A stretch of 38,100 nt of DNA from Methylococcales bacterium. GTDB taxonomy: Bacteria; Pseudomonadota; Gammaproteobacteria; Methylococcales; Methylomonadaceae. The DNA is taken from positions 1 through 38,100 of the forward strand of contig JAGLDH010000085.1 of NCBI GenBank assembly GCA_023145835.1, read 5' to 3'. Shown piece after piece: positions 36,032 to 38,100 of this stretch. Numbering within the stretch: position 1 is the stretch's first letter; every line of letters begins with the position of its first letter. A model generated the notes under the pieces. That model made no database searches and was not told where the DNA came from. It was given only the letters and a program-made list of their open reading frames with translations. Position numbers and translations under genes: made by a program.

Positions 36032-37846
36032 TTATTGGATATAACGTGCAAGCAAAGTGACCCCTAAAAATGCTGTATCAGTCTGTACATGAATATAATT
36101 CCAGTTTTTTTGTACATTGGTAACCAATATTCTTTCTTCATTACCTGCATTTTTTGAAATATGGTCATAAGTTGTACTATTTGGTCTATTGTCATGTTTA
36201 TGAAGTAGGTCTCCATTACCACTTCCATGACTCAAGATTATTTCTAAAGTACTACCTACTTTGTCTGCCGGTACAAAAAGAGCCATTTGACTTTTATTTC
36301 CATTAGACACATTTTTTAAACAAACTTCATTATCTGCAGTAATTTCAACATTTCCAATAGGAGTTTGCCCTTGTAGGCAAGCATCATTAATTGGCTGTGG
36401 TTGAGGTTGAGGTTGAGGAATTGGCTCTGATGGATTTGTCCCTATTTGGTTAGTTAACAAACTACATAATTCTGCTTTTACGTTATCCATAGACTGCGTG
36501 ACACGGGTATAGTTAATATCATAGTAACTAGATCGAGCGAGCTGTCGGGCATTACCCTTTAGAGTGAAATTGGCATAGACTTTATGTTGTAGGTATTCTT
36601 TTTGATTGCTAAAAAGAATCTCACAATTGGTCATTCCATATGAAGATGGACTATTACTTAAAATTGCGTCAACCTGTGAATTGTTCTTTGCTAGATCTAA
36701 TAGGACAAGAATAGTTACCTGTTCATCGACGGAGCCACTACTTGCGTTCCAATAAACATCGTTGAGGGTTGTCGAAGCATATTCATTAGTCAATTTATGC
36801 AATGGAAACTCATGCTGTGGATCTAACCCCCATAGCCGAACGATATCCATCCAACCATTGAATAGACTTTGATCAATTACAGATGTACTTCCGCCTAATC
36901 TTTCTATCAGCTCGGAAAGACTTGTTTTATCCTCTGATGAAACTTCACCTGAACGTGCACAATATGCTAAAGTTACATATTCTTCTCTTAATTGATTATA
37001 AAGAGGAGATTTTTTTGCACGCTTAAAAATACTTTCTGCTGCCGCACTCCCTATTGCATTATTAGCTACGGTCAAACTGTTGCCATATTGGCGATCTGGT
37101 AAGAAAATGGGTTGATCGATTTGGTCAAAAAAACGAGTGGTAGTCATAATATTATGAAACCGATCTGGATTTTGAGTGCCGTTTTTTATCCGTGTCAATG
37201 TGGGAACTTGAGCTGCTGTTGTTTTCTCCCCGTTTTGTCCATCATCTGAAAAAATACCAGGCCAATCAAGATAATTTCCCCAGAAAGGTCGCATTGGTCC
37301 ATTGCTAGTGACACCACCTTGTCCATGACAATCACGGCATTCCCCATTATTACCACCATTGGAACTTAAAACAGGTGGGCTACTACTAAAATCTAAAGAC
37401 TTAAACTCCCAATTCCCACCATCATTAAGATAAGCCAGGTCAACAATTTCATAACGAGGAGAGGAGGGTGCGGTATCCATATTCATCATAAACCTGCCAT
37501 CTGATCCAAACAACATAAGCCCAGGTTCATTAACACTAGTTTGTCCCAGTCCACGTGACTTTGCTACGAAAGCATAGTTTTTACGGATATGATCAGGAGA
37601 ATGATCCAATAGCTCTTTTACAGAACTAATATTATTTTGCAATACATAGCCCAAAATCTTATCTAGATCAGCTGGAAATTTCCCCGGCTCAGACCCTGGG
37701 TCTGGATTGGGAATGGGTACTTTAAATTCAGTTGGACTGAGCGGACAGTCAAAATAACCATTAGCTGCCTCTGCTGAAACAGTCATGAGTATCATTCCGA
37801 TAACTGAAGCAATTGATGATAAGTTAGTTATATTTCTTGATTTCAT
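36032..37846 (-). CDS. Secreted monoheme c-type cytochrome-like protein with C-terminal PPC domain
   Basis: The 604-residue protein has a signal peptide (about 1-28, ending AEAANG) and one heme-binding CxxCH, Cys170-Cys173-His174 in ECRDCHGQGG. This predicts covalent heme in the periplasm or outside the cell. The domain around it (about 55-450) is mainly helical and not a small classic cytochrome c. I cannot name the family. LMLFGSDGRFMMN and RPFWGNYLDWPGIFSDDG are notable stretches. A proline-glutamine linker (PQPQPQPQP, about 475-485) leads to a PPC-like beta domain (about 490-604: ALFVPADKVGSTLEIILSHG, WNYIHVQTDT), typical of secreted proteins. Start: AAGGA eight bases before the ATG. It appears monocistronic, with a bidirectional terminator downstream. 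Electron transfer or peroxidase-like activity would be guesswork. Confidence 0.78.
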   Translation of the reverse strand: MKSRNITNLSSIASVIGMILMTVSAEAANGYFDCPLSPTEFKVPIPNPDPGSEPGKFPADLDKILGYVLQNNISSVKELLDHSPDHIRKNYAFVAKSRGLGQTSVNEPGLMLFGSDGRFMMNMDTAPSSPRYEIVDLAYLNDGGNWEFKSLDFSSSPPVLSSNGGNNGECRDCHGQGGVTSNGPMRPFWGNYLDWPGIFSDDGQNGEKTTAAQVPTLTRIKNGTQNPDRFHNIMTTTRFFDQIDQPIFLPDRQYGNSLTVANNAIGSAAAESIFKRAKKSPLYNQLREEYVTLAYCARSGEVSSEDKTSLSELIERLGGSTSVIDQSLFNGWMDIVRLWGLDPQHEFPLHKLTNEYASTTLNDVYWNASSGSVDEQVTILVLLDLAKNNSQVDAILSNSPSSYGMTNCEILFSNQKEYLQHKVYANFTLKGNARQLARSSYYDINYTRVTQSMDNVKAELCSLLTNQIGTNPSEPIPQPQPQPQPINDACLQGQTPIGNVEITADNEVCLKNVSNGNKSQMALFVPADKVGSTLEIILSHGSGNGDLLHKHDNRPNSTTYDHISKNAGNEERILVTNVQKNWNYIHVQTDTAFLGVTLLARYIQ

Positions 37847-38100
37847 TGTTTTTTCCTTGTAATGTTTTTTTTATCTAAATAAATCAAATGCTAAGTTAGT
37901 CTGGATCTTATTTAACTTTTTGTTTGTCCCAATTATTTATTTTTCATCATTTGAGTTAGAGAATTTCGACAAAGAGTTTCCTGATTATCAAGGATCTTCC
38001 GCCAAAATATATTCCATTAATAAATTAAGACCTAATAGTTGCGGCTCATAAACTACAAAAGGCTTTCAAGGCGATGAATCCCCTCGAAATTCCATTTTCC

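Noticed and set aside
36398-36422. Tandem GGTTGA-type hexamer repeat
   Set aside because: It encodes the alternating Pro-Gln linker of the minus-strand secreted protein, in frame. No spacer structure, so not a CRISPR or regulatory repeat.
37847-38100. Possible decayed coding fragment on the minus strand near 37,988-38,068
   Set aside because: About 25 open codons with stops on both sides and no recognisable motif. This length is expected by chance, so the end of the window is left unassigned.

Overview
The window is from an AT-rich gammaproteobacterial chromosome (about one third G+C by eye). ZipA, DedD and RseP, an SMC gene directly upstream of zipA, and the trpF-trpB-trpA-accD-folC-dedD-cvpA-purF order all point to Gammaproteobacteria. 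I cannot place it at family level. The order fits Thiotrichales/Methylococcales-like lineages, but that is inference. Several genes are visibly broken (tpm, ppnP, probably hemN), which suggests some gene decay.

Layout. 1-4,480: the C-terminal half of hemN, an NAD(P)-dependent aldehyde dehydrogenase, an uncharacterised lipoprotein and a frameshifted tpm remnant. 4,480-14,643: trhO, then the biosynthetic run trpF-trpB-trpA-accD-folC-dedD-cvpA-purF, a terminator, and metZ. 14,644-15,329: a decayed ppnP, found only by reading across frames, and grxC on the opposite strand. 15,480-23,117: promoter and structured leader, rpsB, terminator, tsf-pyrH-frr-uppS-cdsA-dxr-rseP. 23,181-27,472: dsbC, the RNase P RNA gene, cysM and a large AsmA/YdbH-like exported protein. 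27,485-30,801 (minus strand): a secreted FN3/CAP-like protein, psd, an orphan FlhB C-terminal-domain protein and queF. 30,988-35,399: smc-zipA. 35,400-36,031: about 630 bp with no gene. 36,032-37,846 (minus strand): a secreted monoheme c-type cytochrome-like protein with a C-terminal PPC domain.

How the genes work together. The first long operon joins the last steps of tryptophan synthesis (TrpF, TrpB, TrpA) to malonyl-CoA supply (AccD), folate polyglutamylation (FolC), septal SPOR protein DedD and the first committed purine step (PurF). The second cluster covers translation (S2, EF-Ts, ribosome recycling), UMP kinase and envelope lipid precursors (Dxr and UppS for isoprenoids, CdsA for phospholipids, complemented by Psd). 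MetZ and CysM handle sulfur assimilation into methionine and cysteine precursors. DsbC and GrxC handle thiol redox. TrhO and QueF act in tRNA wobble-base modification.

Most of the window is conserved housekeeping sequence. I see no CRISPR array, prophage, intact insertion sequence, or clear defence or secretion system. The least explained items are the 505-aa lipoprotein, the 683-aa AsmA-like protein, the orphan FlhB domain beside psd, and the two large secreted proteins. These are candidates for follow-up. I do not claim a new system.
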